DNA of 23,230 nucleotides from an uncultured Clostridia bacterium (GTDB lineage: Bacteria; Bacillota; Clostridia; TANB77; CAG-508): contig CALXJN010000040.1 in assembly GCA_944388635.1 (NCBI GenBank), positions 1-23,230 on the forward strand, in the 5' to 3' direction. The notes below the pieces were generated by a model, which saw nothing but the letters and a program-made list of their open reading frames with translations, was not told the origin of the DNA and ran no database searches. Below are positions 1-7,011 of this stretch, piece by piece. Numbering within the stretch: position 1 is the stretch's first letter; every line of letters begins with the position of its first letter. Made by a program: the position numbers and the translations under genes.

Positions 1-1
1 A

Positions 2-247
2 AATAATAGTAAAATAGAAAATCTAATTTGTATGCCAGAAACAGGATATTATATAGGAAAAAATGTAAAAGGGAAAAATGTGTATGAAGTAAAAAATATG
101 GAGGAAGCGGTACAAATTGCAAAAAAAATAACAAAAAAGAATATGATTTGCCTTCTTTCACCTGCTGCAGCAAGTTATGGCTTTTTCAAAAACTTCCAAG
201 AAAGAGGAAACATTTTTAAAAAACTAGTAAAAGAAAATAAAAAGTAA
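2..247 (+). CDS. murD: MurD-like UDP-N-acetylmuramoyl-alanine--D-glutamate ligase, C-terminal fragment
   Basis: The reading frame is open from the left window edge to a TAA at 245-247, so only the last 81 residues are present and the start lies outside. The end carries LLSPAAASYGFFKNFQERG followed by IFKKLV. This matches the Mur ligase C-terminal signature, where MurD proteins typically read SPACASFDMFKNFEERG. MurD adds D-glutamate to UDP-MurNAc-L-Ala in the cytoplasm during peptidoglycan precursor synthesis. MurD is preferred over other Mur ligases because of the SPA-S-F-F-ERG pattern; MurC, E and F differ there. No other cell-wall gene is visible next to it, and the sequence changes abruptly to a non-coding, GC-richer block about 100 bases downstream. 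The identification is good but rests on the C-terminal domain alone. Confidence 0.8.
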   Translation, partial: NNSKIENLICMPETGYYIGKNVKGKNVYEVKNMEEAVQIAKKITKKNMICLLSPAAASYGFFKNFQERGNIFKKLVKENKK

Positions 248-348
248 TTTTCAGGTTGGGACTCAGCTAAAATCGCAATCAAATTACTAATTTTATCTTG
301 CTAAAACACACAAAATGTGATAAAAATAATTTAGGGCATGGTTGTATA

Positions 349-495
349 GAGCTCGCTTTGCGCTGCGTTAACTTAAACAGTAACAATGCGAATTTCAACA
401 TGTTCAATGTGAGTGGCGGTAATGTGGACGCCAACTGGTTGTATAACTCGAACAACAACAATAACAACGCTAGCTATGCGGTGCGCCCTCTTGTA
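349..495 (+). repeat. Putative diversity-generating retroelement template repeat (orphan) or related variable-region remnant
   Basis: Read in the frame starting at 349, this block encodes ELALRCV, then a segment in which 16 of about 33 residues are Asn (mostly AAC), then ASYAVRPLV. Gut Firmicute DGR target proteins often end in a C-type-lectin-like variable region of the form WLASRCV...YAVRPVV, in which the variable positions correspond to AAC codons in the template repeat. Unmutated adenines at those positions are what a template repeat looks like. The block uses gcg, cgc and ctc codons unlike its neighbours. An open frame runs 298-525, but its first 17 codons show no relation to a protein and it lacks a convincing ribosome site, so I do not call it a gene. 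No reverse transcriptase or Avd gene is visible in the window. Confidence 0.5.
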
Positions 496-650
496 GCTTC
501 TACAGACTTAGGTTACATTAACTAATGGTTATGTAAGAATAATGTAGAAACAAACCGTTGTCCTTTAGCGAGTATGCTATAAAGTAAAAATAGATAGATA
601 TAGTTGTAAGTAATGTTTGTTGAAAATGGCTATGTTTTAGAACTGTTTTT
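496..650 (+). other. Non-coding spacer after the template-like repeat
   Basis: About 155 bases separate the Asn-rich block from the terminator at 651. No ORF with a ribosome site is visible. In an intact DGR this position would hold the RNA spacer that primes reverse transcription and then the RT gene. Here the RT is absent, so the stretch may be a remnant of that RNA. I see no other recognisable element in it. Confidence 0.35.
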
Positions 651-677
651 AAGGTAGGTATGAGCCTACCTTTTTTT
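651..677 (+). terminator. Rho-independent terminator
   Basis: AAGGTAGG at 651-658 pairs perfectly with CCTACCTT at 665-672 around a 6-nt loop and runs into seven T residues. It would end a transcript that includes the Asn-rich block at 349-495. Confidence 0.85.
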
Positions 678-703
678 CATGCTTTTTACAAAATTGGTAG
701 ATT
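673..703 (+). repeat. Dispersed ~30-bp repeat, copy 1
   Basis: This 31-nt stretch starts in the T-tract of a terminator and includes CATGCTTTTTACAAAATTGG. It matches 8936-8965 except for one missing base and one substitution. Both copies directly follow an intrinsic terminator. The role is unknown. Confidence 0.6.
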
Positions 704-733
704 TTGAACAGACGAAATATTACATCAATCCCA

Positions 734-762
734 TTGACCAAAGAGAAGTTTTATGTTAATAT
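734..762 (+). promoter_or_regulatory. Predicted promoter for the biotin ligase gene
   Basis: TTGACC at 734-739 and TAATAT at 757-762 are separated by 17 bases, close to the vegetative sigma consensus. They lie about 20 bases upstream of the start codon at 784. Confidence 0.55.
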
Positions 763-783
763 AAAGCAATAGAGGAAAGATTC

Positions 784-1356
784 ATGGAGAATATATTAAA
801 AAATTTAAATACCAAAATCATTGGAAAAAATTTAATAATACTAGAAGAAGTTGATTCAACACAAATGTATGTGAAAGATATAGCGGCAAATTCGCCTGAC
901 GGATTGGTAGTTGTTGCAAAAAATCAAACAGCAGGAATCGGAACTAATGGCAGAATATGGCATACAGAAAAAGATAAAAACCTAACATTTTCGATTTTAT
1001 TAAAACCAGAATGTAATGTAAGCAAAATAGAAAAATTAACTATTTTACTTGCAAAAGCTATTGTAGATGTAATAAAACAAAAATATGGATATGACTTAAA
1101 TATAAAATATCCGAATGATATAATATTAAATTCTAAAAAACTTGGAGGAATACTTACAGAGGCATTAGTGTTAAAAGATAAAGTTAATCAGATTATAATT
1201 GGAATAGGGTTAAATATAAATCAAGAAGAATTTTACGGAGAAATTAAAAATATAGCAACATCACTGAAAAAAGAATTTGAAAAGGATTTTGATAAATTTG
1301 AAATTCTTGGAAATATATTAAATGAGCTTGAAAGAGTATATATGAAAATACTGTAA
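784..1356 (+). CDS. birA: Biotin--[acetyl-CoA-carboxylase] ligase, catalytic domain only
   Basis: The enzyme activates biotin with ATP and attaches it to the lysine of biotin carrier proteins in the cytoplasm. Visible signatures are the substrate-binding segment QTAGIGTNGRIWH (residues about 48-60, the GRGRxGRxW equivalent), KYPNDI with the catalytic lysine region (KWPND in most members), GGIL and GIGLNIN. At 190 aa it has no N-terminal winged-helix domain, so it is not expected to repress biotin genes. It also ends right after the catalytic core, without the usual ~50-residue C-terminal domain. The start is supported by GGAAAGA a few bases upstream. No biotin or acc genes are next to it. No in-frame CGG occurs near the end, so the short C-terminus is not explained by a frameshift of the kind seen in yitT. 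Confidence 0.88.
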   Translation: MENILKNLNTKIIGKNLIILEEVDSTQMYVKDIAANSPDGLVVVAKNQTAGIGTNGRIWHTEKDKNLTFSILLKPECNVSKIEKLTILLAKAIVDVIKQKYGYDLNIKYPNDIILNSKKLGGILTEALVLKDKVNQIIIGIGLNINQEEFYGEIKNIATSLKKEFEKDFDKFEILGNILNELERVYMKIL

Positions 1357-1383
1357 ATTTTGTATAAAAGTGTTAAAAAACAG

Positions 1384-1412
1384 TTGTAAAAATTCGTAAG
1401 AATTGATATACT
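1384..1412 (+). promoter_or_regulatory. Predicted promoter of the asp23-nusB-xseAB cluster
   Basis: TTGTAA at 1384-1389 and TATACT at 1407-1412 have a 17-base spacer and precede the asp23-like start codon by about 33 bases. Confidence 0.6.
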
Positions 1413-1445
1413 ATATATATATTTTTTGAAAGGAAAGTGATAAAT

Positions 1446-1847
1446 ATGGAAAATGAAGAAAATCAAAATTTAGAAGAAATTAATGTTACATCAGATAGTA
1501 GCGTAGTAATATCAGAGGAAGTTGTTTCAGTAATTGCAGGAGTTGCAGTTTCTGAAGTAAAAGGAGTTGTTGATACAGCAGGAGGATTTGCAGGAGGAAT
1601 TTCAGAAGTACTAAGTGGCAAAAAGAAATTATCAAAAGGTATTAAAGTAGAAGTTGGAGAAAAAGATACAAAAATCGATGTAAATATCATAGTAGAATAC
1701 GGAACAAGAATTCCTGATGTTGCATTTGAAATACAAAATAAAGTAAAAAAAGCAGTAAAAGAAATGACAGGGTTAGATGTAATTGCAGTAAATGTACATG
1801 TACAAGGAGTTAGAACACCAGCTGAATTAGAAAATAAAGAAGATTAA
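1446..1847 (+). CDS. Asp23/Gls24 family envelope stress protein
   Basis: This 133-aa acidic protein has the Asp23 pattern: a start region ending in VVISEEVVSVIAGVAVSEVKGV, a Gly-rich loop, then alternating beta strands (KIDVNIIVEYGTRIPDVAFEIQNKVKKAV) and a terminal VNVHVQGV. Family members are abundant cytoplasmic proteins held near the membrane by AmaP and linked to cell-envelope homeostasis. The ATG at 1446 is chosen over a GTG at 1437 because AGGAAAG (1431-1437) overlaps the GTG but sits 8 bases before the ATG. It heads a run of closely spaced same-strand genes and is followed by its likely membrane partner. In Bacillus the paralogue YqhY also sits near nusB, which agrees with the order here. 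The exact in vivo role is not established. Confidence 0.88.
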   Translation: MENEENQNLEEINVTSDSSVVISEEVVSVIAGVAVSEVKGVVDTAGGFAGGISEVLSGKKKLSKGIKVEVGEKDTKIDVNIIVEYGTRIPDVAFEIQNKVKKAVKEMTGLDVIAVNVHVQGVRTPAELENKED

Positions 1848-1876
1848 TAAAAATAGAGAAGGAAATGGTTTAAATT

Positions 1877-2437
1877 ATGAAAATATTGGATAAAATGATA
1901 TTAATCTTGTTTTCAATAATAATATTAATAATTTCAATAGTAATGCTTTTATTAGTATTTGGAATAGTTAGCTATACAACAATTTCAACATTATATGCAC
2001 AAGTGATTGCAAATGCAACAGCAACTAATATTACAATAGCTATATCTGTTATATGTATATTACTTGCAGTAAAAGCAATTTTCTTCGGAAGCACATCAAA
2101 ATCAGGTAATGGATTAAATGGCGAAGGAATATTATTAGAAAACGAATCAGGAAAATTATTAATATCAAAAGAAACAATAGAGAATCTAGTAAATAGTGTT
2201 GCAAAAGGGTTTGAAAACACACAAAGTGTTACAACAAAAGTTATAGTAGACAGCCAAAATACACTAAAAGTATTTGTTACACTAATGGTTTTACCAAATA
2301 CTGTAATAAATGAACTCTCTATCAATTTACAAACAAGAATAAAAGAAGTTGTAAAAAAGGTAACAGACCTTGACATTAAAGCAATAGACATCAAGATAAA
2401 AAATATTACAACACCCGAAGAAAATAAAGAAGGTTAA
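1877..2437 (+). CDS. amaP: AmaP-like membrane anchor of Asp23
   Basis: This 186-aa protein has two N-terminal hydrophobic segments (about residues 8-33 and 50-70) followed by a soluble domain resembling Asp23. The domain has beta-strand segments such as VTTKVIVDSQNTLKVFVTLM and an amphipathic stretch (LQTRIKEVVKKVTDLDIKAI) like the one in the neighbouring Asp23. AmaP proteins insert in the membrane as a hairpin and recruit Asp23 to the envelope. The gene lies 29 bases after asp23, with AAGGAAATGG upstream of the ATG, and is followed 12 bases later by a DUF2273 gene, the usual three-gene arrangement. The assignment follows topology plus context. Confidence 0.82.
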   Translation: MKILDKMILILFSIIILIISIVMLLLVFGIVSYTTISTLYAQVIANATATNITIAISVICILLAVKAIFFGSTSKSGNGLNGEGILLENESGKLLISKETIENLVNSVAKGFENTQSVTTKVIVDSQNTLKVFVTLMVLPNTVINELSINLQTRIKEVVKKVTDLDIKAIDIKIKNITTPEENKEG

Positions 2438-2449
2438 AGGAAGTTATTT

Positions 2450-2653
2450 ATGAAAGATTTAAAAAGCTTTATATATGAATATAGAGGAGCAATAATTGGC
2501 GGAATAATTGCAATAATAGTACTTTGCACAGGACTTTTAAAACTTATGCTTGGAATAATTGTACTTGCATTAGGTGTATTTTTAGGAAATTATGTGCAAC
2601 AGAACAAATATGAGGTAAAACAAAAATTATTAGACCTTATAAATAGATTATAG
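2450..2653 (+). CDS. DUF2273 small membrane protein
   Basis: This 67-aa protein has two adjacent hydrophobic stretches (about residues 11-29 and 31-46) with Gly-rich faces (GGIIAII, LGVFLGNYV) and a charged C-terminal tail. This is the usual form of the DUF2273 family that accompanies Asp23 and AmaP in Firmicutes. AAAGGAAG lies at the right distance from the ATG. It is translated between amaP and nusB in the same operon. Its function is unknown; association with the AmaP/Asp23 envelope assembly is inferred from constant gene proximity. Confidence 0.82.
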   Translation: MKDLKSFIYEYRGAIIGGIIAIIVLCTGLLKLMLGIIVLALGVFLGNYVQQNKYEVKQKLLDLINRL

Positions 2654-2670
2654 TGTAAAGGACAAGTTAT

Positions 2671-3084
2671 ATGAATAGAACAAAATCAAGAGAACTAGCA
2701 TTTAAACTTATATATGAAAAAGAAATCCAAAAAGAAGTCGGACAAGATAGCCTAGAAATGTTTTTTGAAACTAACGAAATCGAAGATGAAGAAGTAAAAG
2801 AATATCTTAAAGATATTCTTTTTGGTGTTTCTAAGAATGAAGAAGATATAACAAAATTAATAGAAAGGCATTTGAAAGAAAACTGGACAATTGATAGGAT
2901 TTCTAAAATAAATATAAGTTTATTAAAAATTGCCATATATGAGATGAAATATAATAATTTACCATATAAAGTTGCAATAAATGAAGTAATAGAACTTGCA
3001 AAAAAATATTCAGATGAACAAGCAGGTTTCTTTATAAATGGAATTTTAGCAAGTGTAGTTAAAGAAGAAAAACTAGATGAGTAA
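2671..3084 (+). CDS. nusB: Transcription antitermination factor NusB
   Basis: NusB binds boxA RNA with NusE (S10) in rRNA antitermination complexes. The 137-aa length is normal and the all-helical pattern is visible. The N-terminus RTKSRELAFKLIYEKE is the usual RxxARExAxxxLYxxE start, and the C-terminal motif INEVIELAKKYSDEQAGFFI followed by NGILASV is the NusB hallmark. A purine-rich AGGACAAG precedes the ATG. It sits between DUF2273 and xseA with only 12 bases to xseA, so translation is likely coupled along the operon. nusB next to xseA-xseB is a common Firmicute order. Confidence 0.93.
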   Translation: MNRTKSRELAFKLIYEKEIQKEVGQDSLEMFFETNEIEDEEVKEYLKDILFGVSKNEEDITKLIERHLKENWTIDRISKINISLLKIAIYEMKYNNLPYKVAINEVIELAKKYSDEQAGFFINGILASVVKEEKLDE

Positions 3085-3096
3085 TCGGAGGCGTAT

Positions 3097-4284
3097 ATGG
3101 AAATTACTCCAATAACAGTCACAGAGTTAAATAAATACATAAAAGATAGAGTTGCAGAAGATGAATTTTTGCAAAATGTTTATATAAAAGGTGAAATATC
3201 AAATTTTAAAAATCACTATACAGGACATATGTATTTTACATTAAAGGATGAAAATTCTTTAATAAAATGTATAATGTTTAAAACTTATGCAGCAAGACTT
3301 AAATTTATACCAAAAGATGGAATGAAAGTAATTGTATTTGGTACAGTATCTGTTTTTGAAAGAGATGGCGTATATCAAATATATTGTAAAGCGATGAAGG
3401 AAGACGGAATAGGAGACTTGTATACAGCGTACAATCAACTAAAGGAAAAATTAGAAAAAGAAGGATTATTTGATCAAAAACATAAAAAGAAAATACCATT
3501 CATGCCAAGAAGAATAGGAGTACTTACATCAAAAACAGGTGCAGTAATAAGAGATATAATAAATGTAAGCACAAGAAGAAATCCAAATGTATACATAAGA
3601 TTATTGCCTGTTCCAGTACAAGGAGAAGGAGCGGGAGAAAAAATTGCAAAAGCAATAAAACTGATGAATGAAAAAAATCTTGCAGATGTTCTAATTGTCG
3701 CAAGAGGAGGAGGCTCATTGGAAGACCTTTGGCCTTTTAATGAAGAAGTCGTTGCAAGAGCAATTTACGATTCTGAAATCCCTGTTATTTCAGCAGTAGG
3801 GCATGAGACTGATTTTACAATAGCAGATTTCGTAGCGGATTTAAGAGCTCCAACGCCATCTGCAGCAGCAGAACTTGCTGTACCCGAAATAAGCAAAGTA
3901 GAAGAAATGATTAGAAACTATCAAAGCAGATATAGGCTAGCATTAAAAAAGAAAGCAGAACTTATAAGATTAAGATATGAAAAATGCATGCAAAGTGCGG
4001 TATATAAAGATCCTACGCAAATGCTTAATGATAGATATATAATGCTTGATAGACTTGTAAAAAGCATAGCAGACAATATAAATAAAAAATCAATGCTTGC
4101 GAAAAAAGATTTTACAAATGCAATTACAAAATTAGATGCACTAAGTCCACTAAAAACTCTTGCAAGAGGTTATAGTATAGTTACAATGAATGGAAAAGCA
4201 GTAAAGAGTGTAAAAGAATTAAAGACAGGCAATATAGTTAGTGTTAGACTTTTGGATGGAGAAAAGAAGGCAAATATAATATAG
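3097..4284 (+). CDS. xseA: Exodeoxyribonuclease VII large subunit
   Basis: This is the catalytic subunit of ExoVII, which degrades single-stranded DNA from both ends into acid-soluble oligonucleotides. Residues about 4-95 form the OB-fold (ITVTELNKYIKD, NVYIKGEISNFKNHYTGHMY, FTLKD). The nuclease domain at about 120-330 contains IGVLTSKTGAVIRDI, ARGGGSLEDLWPFN, ISAVGHETDFTI and DLRAPTPSAAAELAVP, all diagnostic of XseA. The C-terminus has the ARGYSIV segment. At 395 aa it is near the lower end of the family range. A strong GGAGG lies upstream. xseB follows 28 bases later, consistent with co-production of the complex. Confidence 0.96.
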   Translation: MEITPITVTELNKYIKDRVAEDEFLQNVYIKGEISNFKNHYTGHMYFTLKDENSLIKCIMFKTYAARLKFIPKDGMKVIVFGTVSVFERDGVYQIYCKAMKEDGIGDLYTAYNQLKEKLEKEGLFDQKHKKKIPFMPRRIGVLTSKTGAVIRDIINVSTRRNPNVYIRLLPVPVQGEGAGEKIAKAIKLMNEKNLADVLIVARGGGSLEDLWPFNEEVVARAIYDSEIPVISAVGHETDFTIADFVADLRAPTPSAAAELAVPEISKVEEMIRNYQSRYRLALKKKAELIRLRYEKCMQSAVYKDPTQMLNDRYIMLDRLVKSIADNINKKSMLAKKDFTNAITKLDALSPLKTLARGYSIVTMNGKAVKSVKELKTGNIVSVRLLDGEKKANII

Positions 4285-4312
4285 GTTAAAAAGAAAGGGA
4301 AAATTTATAAAA

Positions 4313-4537
4313 ATGGAAAACTTAAAATTTGAGGATGCAATAAAAAAATTAGAAGACATTGCAAAAGAATTAGAAAAAGGAGAATTAGGACTTGAAGAAA
4401 GTGTTGCTAAATTCGAAGAAGGAATGAAATTATCTAAAGAATGTAATAAAATGTTAAATGAGGTAGAAAAGAAAATTAACATAATATTAACTGGCGAAGA
4501 AGGAATTATTGAAGAAGAATTTGAACAAGAAGAATAA
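4313..4537 (+). CDS. xseB: Exodeoxyribonuclease VII small subunit
   Basis: This 74-aa, highly charged helical protein has the family pattern LKFEDAIKKLEDIAKELEKG, then LGLEESVAKFEEGMKLSKEC. Several XseB chains assemble with one XseA. The gene directly follows xseA. A GAAAGGGA ribosome site lies about 12 bases before the ATG. The acidic C-terminal tail EEEFEQEE is common in this small family. Confidence 0.94.
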   Translation: MENLKFEDAIKKLEDIAKELEKGELGLEESVAKFEEGMKLSKECNKMLNEVEKKINIILTGEEGIIEEEFEQEE

Positions 4538-4581
4538 AATAGATAATTAGATGTAATTTTAGAAGGGAATGTAATACAAAA

Positions 4582-5022
4582 ATGAATGAACTATTACAAA
4601 TTGTAACAAATAAATATATCTATACACCATTTTTAGTATGGTTTTTCATTCAATTATTTAAAGTGATATGGGATTTAGTAGAAACCAAAAAATTTAATTT
4701 TAAGAGAATTTTAGGAGCAGGAGGAATGCCTAGCTCACACTCCGCAGTTGTAATGTGCCTTGCTGTCATGATAGGAAAAGAATATAGCTTTTCATCATCA
4801 ATATTTGCATTATCATTAATATTTGCATGTGTTGTAATGTATGATGCAGCAGGGATAAGAAGAGCAGCAGGAAAACAAGCGGCATTATTGAATAAAATAA
4901 TAGCCACACCAGGGCTTTCAATACCACAAGTTCAAGAAAAACTTGTAGAAGTACTAGGACATACACCAGTCCAAGTGCTTGTCGGAGCATTAATTGGAAT
5001 ACTTGTTGGAATAATTGCTTGA
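4582..5022 (+). CDS. Divergent PAP2 (DUF212) family membrane protein
   Basis: This 146-aa integral membrane protein carries the DUF212 signature GAGGMPSSHSAVVMCLA (about residues 48-64), then a helix ending VMYDAAGIRRAAGKQA and a C-terminal GHTPVQVLVGALIGILVGI. The PSSHS element resembles PAP2 phosphatases but the full phosphatase motif set is not visible, and the biochemical activity of the family is unproven. Bacillus YuiD belongs here. It ends the nusB-xseAB cluster. Its last codons overlap the -35 element of the fhs promoter, since TTGACA at 5019-5024 includes the TGA stop. Confidence 0.87.
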   Translation: MNELLQIVTNKYIYTPFLVWFFIQLFKVIWDLVETKKFNFKRILGAGGMPSSHSAVVMCLAVMIGKEYSFSSSIFALSLIFACVVMYDAAGIRRAAGKQAALLNKIIATPGLSIPQVQEKLVEVLGHTPVQVLVGALIGILVGIIA

Positions 5023-5048
5023 CAATAAATTAAAAAATATGATAAAAT
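5019..5048 (+). promoter_or_regulatory. Predicted fhs promoter
   Basis: A perfect TTGACA at 5019-5024 and TAAAAT at 5043-5048 are 18 bases apart and sit just before the riboswitch aptamer. The -35 box overlaps the stop codon of the DUF212 gene. Confidence 0.75.
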
Positions 5049-5060
5049 ATAAACATAAAA

Positions 5061-5130
5061 AGTAAATTGCTGGCGGATACATGAATTAACATGAGTGCAA
5101 TTTACTTTAATATAGCCGACCGCCTGGGCA
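5061..5130 (+). promoter_or_regulatory. ZTP (pfl motif) riboswitch aptamer
   Basis: AGTAAATTGC at 5061-5070 pairs perfectly over 10 bp with GCAATTTACT at 5097-5106. CTGGCGG at 5070-5076 and the 3' signature CCGCCTGGGCA at 5120-5130 are the conserved halves of the pfl motif, with the GGCGG/CCGCC pairing forming the pseudoknot. ZTP riboswitches sense ZMP/ZTP, which builds up when 10-formyl-THF limits purine synthesis, and typically switch on folate one-carbon genes. The downstream gene is formate-THF ligase, exactly the expected target. Confidence 0.92.
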
Positions 5131-5161
5131 ATTCTTTAATTTATTAGAATTGTCTTTTTTT
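5127..5161 (+). terminator. ZTP-riboswitch-controlled intrinsic terminator
   Basis: GGCAATTCT at 5127-5135 pairs with AGAATTGTC at 5146-5154 and runs into seven T residues. The 5' arm reuses the last aptamer bases (CTGGGCA), so ligand-stabilised aptamer and terminator should be mutually exclusive. This implies an ON switch for fhs. Confidence 0.88.
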
Positions 5162-5193
5162 ATTTATAAAATATGGCTAAAATGGAGGTATTT

Positions 5194-6855
5194 ATGGGTG
5201 ATATTGAAATTGCAAGAAATGCAAAATTAAAAGACATAAGAGATGTAGCAAAAGGATTAGACTTAAGTGAAGAGGAAATTGAAACTTACGGAAAATACAA
5301 AGCAAAAATAACAGAAGAGGCATTTAAGAAAAATCAAGATAAGAAAAACGGAAAATTAGTCTTAGTTACAGCAATAAACCCAACACCACTTGGAGAAGGA
5401 AAAACAACAATGTCAATAGGTTTAGCAGATGGTTTAAGAAAAATCGGAAAAAAATCAATACTTGCACTTAGAGAACCATCACTTGGACCAGTATTTGGTA
5501 TAAAAGGTGGAGCAACAGGCGGAGGATATGTGCAAATAGCACCAATGGAAGACATAAATTTACATTTTACAGGAGATATACATGCAATAACATCTGCAAA
5601 TAACTTACTTGCAGCAATGATTGACAACCACATATTCTTTGGAAACGAGTTAAAATTTAAAAAAGTCACATGGAAAAGATGTGTTGATTTAAATGATAGA
5701 CAATTAAGAAAAATAGTATGTGGATTATCTCATGAAAAGGGCATGGTAGAAAGAGAAGACGGATTTGATATAACGGTTGCATCAGAGATAATGGCAATAC
5801 TTTGTTTATCAAAAGACATAAAAGATTTAAAAGAAAGAATTAGTAGAATAATTGTCGGATATAATGAAGAAGGAAAGCCAATAACAGCTAAAGATTTAAA
5901 AGCAGAAGGAAGTTTGACAGTACTTCTAAAAGATGCAATAAATCCAAACTTAGTGCAAACATTAGAAAATACACCAGCTCTAGTACATGGCGGACCATTT
6001 GCAAACATAGCGCATGGATGTAATAGTATAAGAGCAACAAAACTAGGCTTAAAACTTGGAGAATATTGCATAACAGAAGCAGGATTTGGTGCAGATTTAG
6101 GAGCAGAAAAGTTTCTAGACATAAAATGTAGGTTGACAAATTTAAGACCAGATGCAGTAGTTTGTGTTGCAACTCTTCGTGCATTAAAATATCATGGTGG
6201 AGCTTCAAAGGAAGAAGTAAATAATGAGAATTTAGAAGCACTAGAAAAAGGAATGCATAATCTTTTAAGACACATTGACAATATTAAAAACAAATTTGGT
6301 TTAAATGTAATAGTTGCAATAAATAAATTCGTAACAGATACAGAAAAAGAAATAGAATTTTTGCAAAATAAATTAAAAGAGCATGGAATAAATATGAGTC
6401 TAGTTGAGGCATGGGCAAAAGGTGGAGAAGGAGCAAAAGATTTAGCAGAAAAAGTAGTAGAACTTTGCGAAAAACCAGAAGATTTTAAATATACTTATGA
6501 ACTAGATGAAAGCATTGAAGAAAAAATTAAAAAAGTTGCAAAAAATATATATGGAGCTGAAGATGTAGAATTTTCAGAAGAAGCTATCGAAAGTATAAAG
6601 CAAATTGAAAAATTAGGATATGGAAATTTACCAGTATGTATTGCAAAAACACAATATTCATTTTCTGATGATGCAAAAAATCTTGAATGTACTGAACCAT
6701 TTAACATTCATGTACAAGAAATAAATTTAAAAGCAGGAGCAGGATTTGTTGTTGCAATTACAGGAAAGATAATGACAATGCCAGGACTTCCAAAAGTTCC
6801 AGCCGCAGAGGCAATTGATATAGACGAGAATGGAAATATAGTTGGCATATTTTAA
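5194..6855 (+). CDS. fhs: Formate--tetrahydrofolate ligase
   Basis: The enzyme makes 10-formyl-THF from formate, THF and ATP, feeding purine synthesis, fMet and, in acetogens, the Wood-Ljungdahl pathway. The 553-aa length from this start fits the family. Motifs include the P-loop TAINPTPLGEGKTT at about 60-73, REPSLGPVFGIKGGATGGG, FTGDIHAI, HGGPFANIAHG, TEAGFGADLGAEKF and the C-terminal MPGLPKVPAA. The ATG at 5194 is preferred over an in-frame ATG at 5173 because a consensus GGAGG (5184-5188) lies 5 bases before it and lies inside the longer version. Expression is set by the ZTP riboswitch upstream. No other folate gene is adjacent, so this is a single-gene transcription unit as far as can be seen. 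Confidence 0.97.
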   Translation: MGDIEIARNAKLKDIRDVAKGLDLSEEEIETYGKYKAKITEEAFKKNQDKKNGKLVLVTAINPTPLGEGKTTMSIGLADGLRKIGKKSILALREPSLGPVFGIKGGATGGGYVQIAPMEDINLHFTGDIHAITSANNLLAAMIDNHIFFGNELKFKKVTWKRCVDLNDRQLRKIVCGLSHEKGMVEREDGFDITVASEIMAILCLSKDIKDLKERISRIIVGYNEEGKPITAKDLKAEGSLTVLLKDAINPNLVQTLENTPALVHGGPFANIAHGCNSIRATKLGLKLGEYCITEAGFGADLGAEKFLDIKCRLTNLRPDAVVCVATLRALKYHGGASKEEVNNENLEALEKGMHNLLRHIDNIKNKFGLNVIVAINKFVTDTEKEIEFLQNKLKEHGINMSLVEAWAKGGEGAKDLAEKVVELCEKPEDFKYTYELDESIEEKIKKVAKNIYGAEDVEFSEEAIESIKQIEKLGYGNLPVCIAKTQYSFSDDAKNLECTEPFNIHVQEINLKAGAGFVVAITGKIMTMPGLPKVPAAEAIDIDENGNIVGIF

Positions 6856-7011
6856 ATTCAGTATCATCAACATATTGCGTTGTTATTTTAGCATAGCACT
6901 ATACTAATTCTATTGAATTTAATGAAATGATTATTTTTGAATAATAAATAAAAATTTGGAAATAATGTATATAAATGACTAATTTTTAACAAAGGAAAGG
7001 ATTGGTTAAAA
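6856..7011. other. AT-rich intergenic region, no clear element
   Basis: This 156-base gap between fhs and the cortex hydrolase gene contains no ORF, no strong hairpin with a T-run and no convincing vegetative promoter. Since sleB genes are normally transcribed by forespore sigma G, a sporulation promoter could lie here, but I could not identify one with confidence. Confidence 0.4.

Noticed and set aside
298..525. Open reading frame of 75 codons covering the Asn-rich block
   Set aside because: It starts at TTG without a ribosome site, and the first 17 codons look random. It is better explained as a template repeat that happens to stay open because its coding copy is translated in this frame.
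1972..2394. Long antisense open frames, such as the 140-codon one opposite amaP and others opposite fhs, rsmD and prkC
   Set aside because: They mirror the A-rich codons of the sense gene, lack ribosome sites and have low-complexity translations. They are shadows of real genes.
5173..5193. Upstream ATG for fhs
   Set aside because: It would place the GGAGG ribosome site inside the coding region and add seven residues not typical of the family N-terminus.
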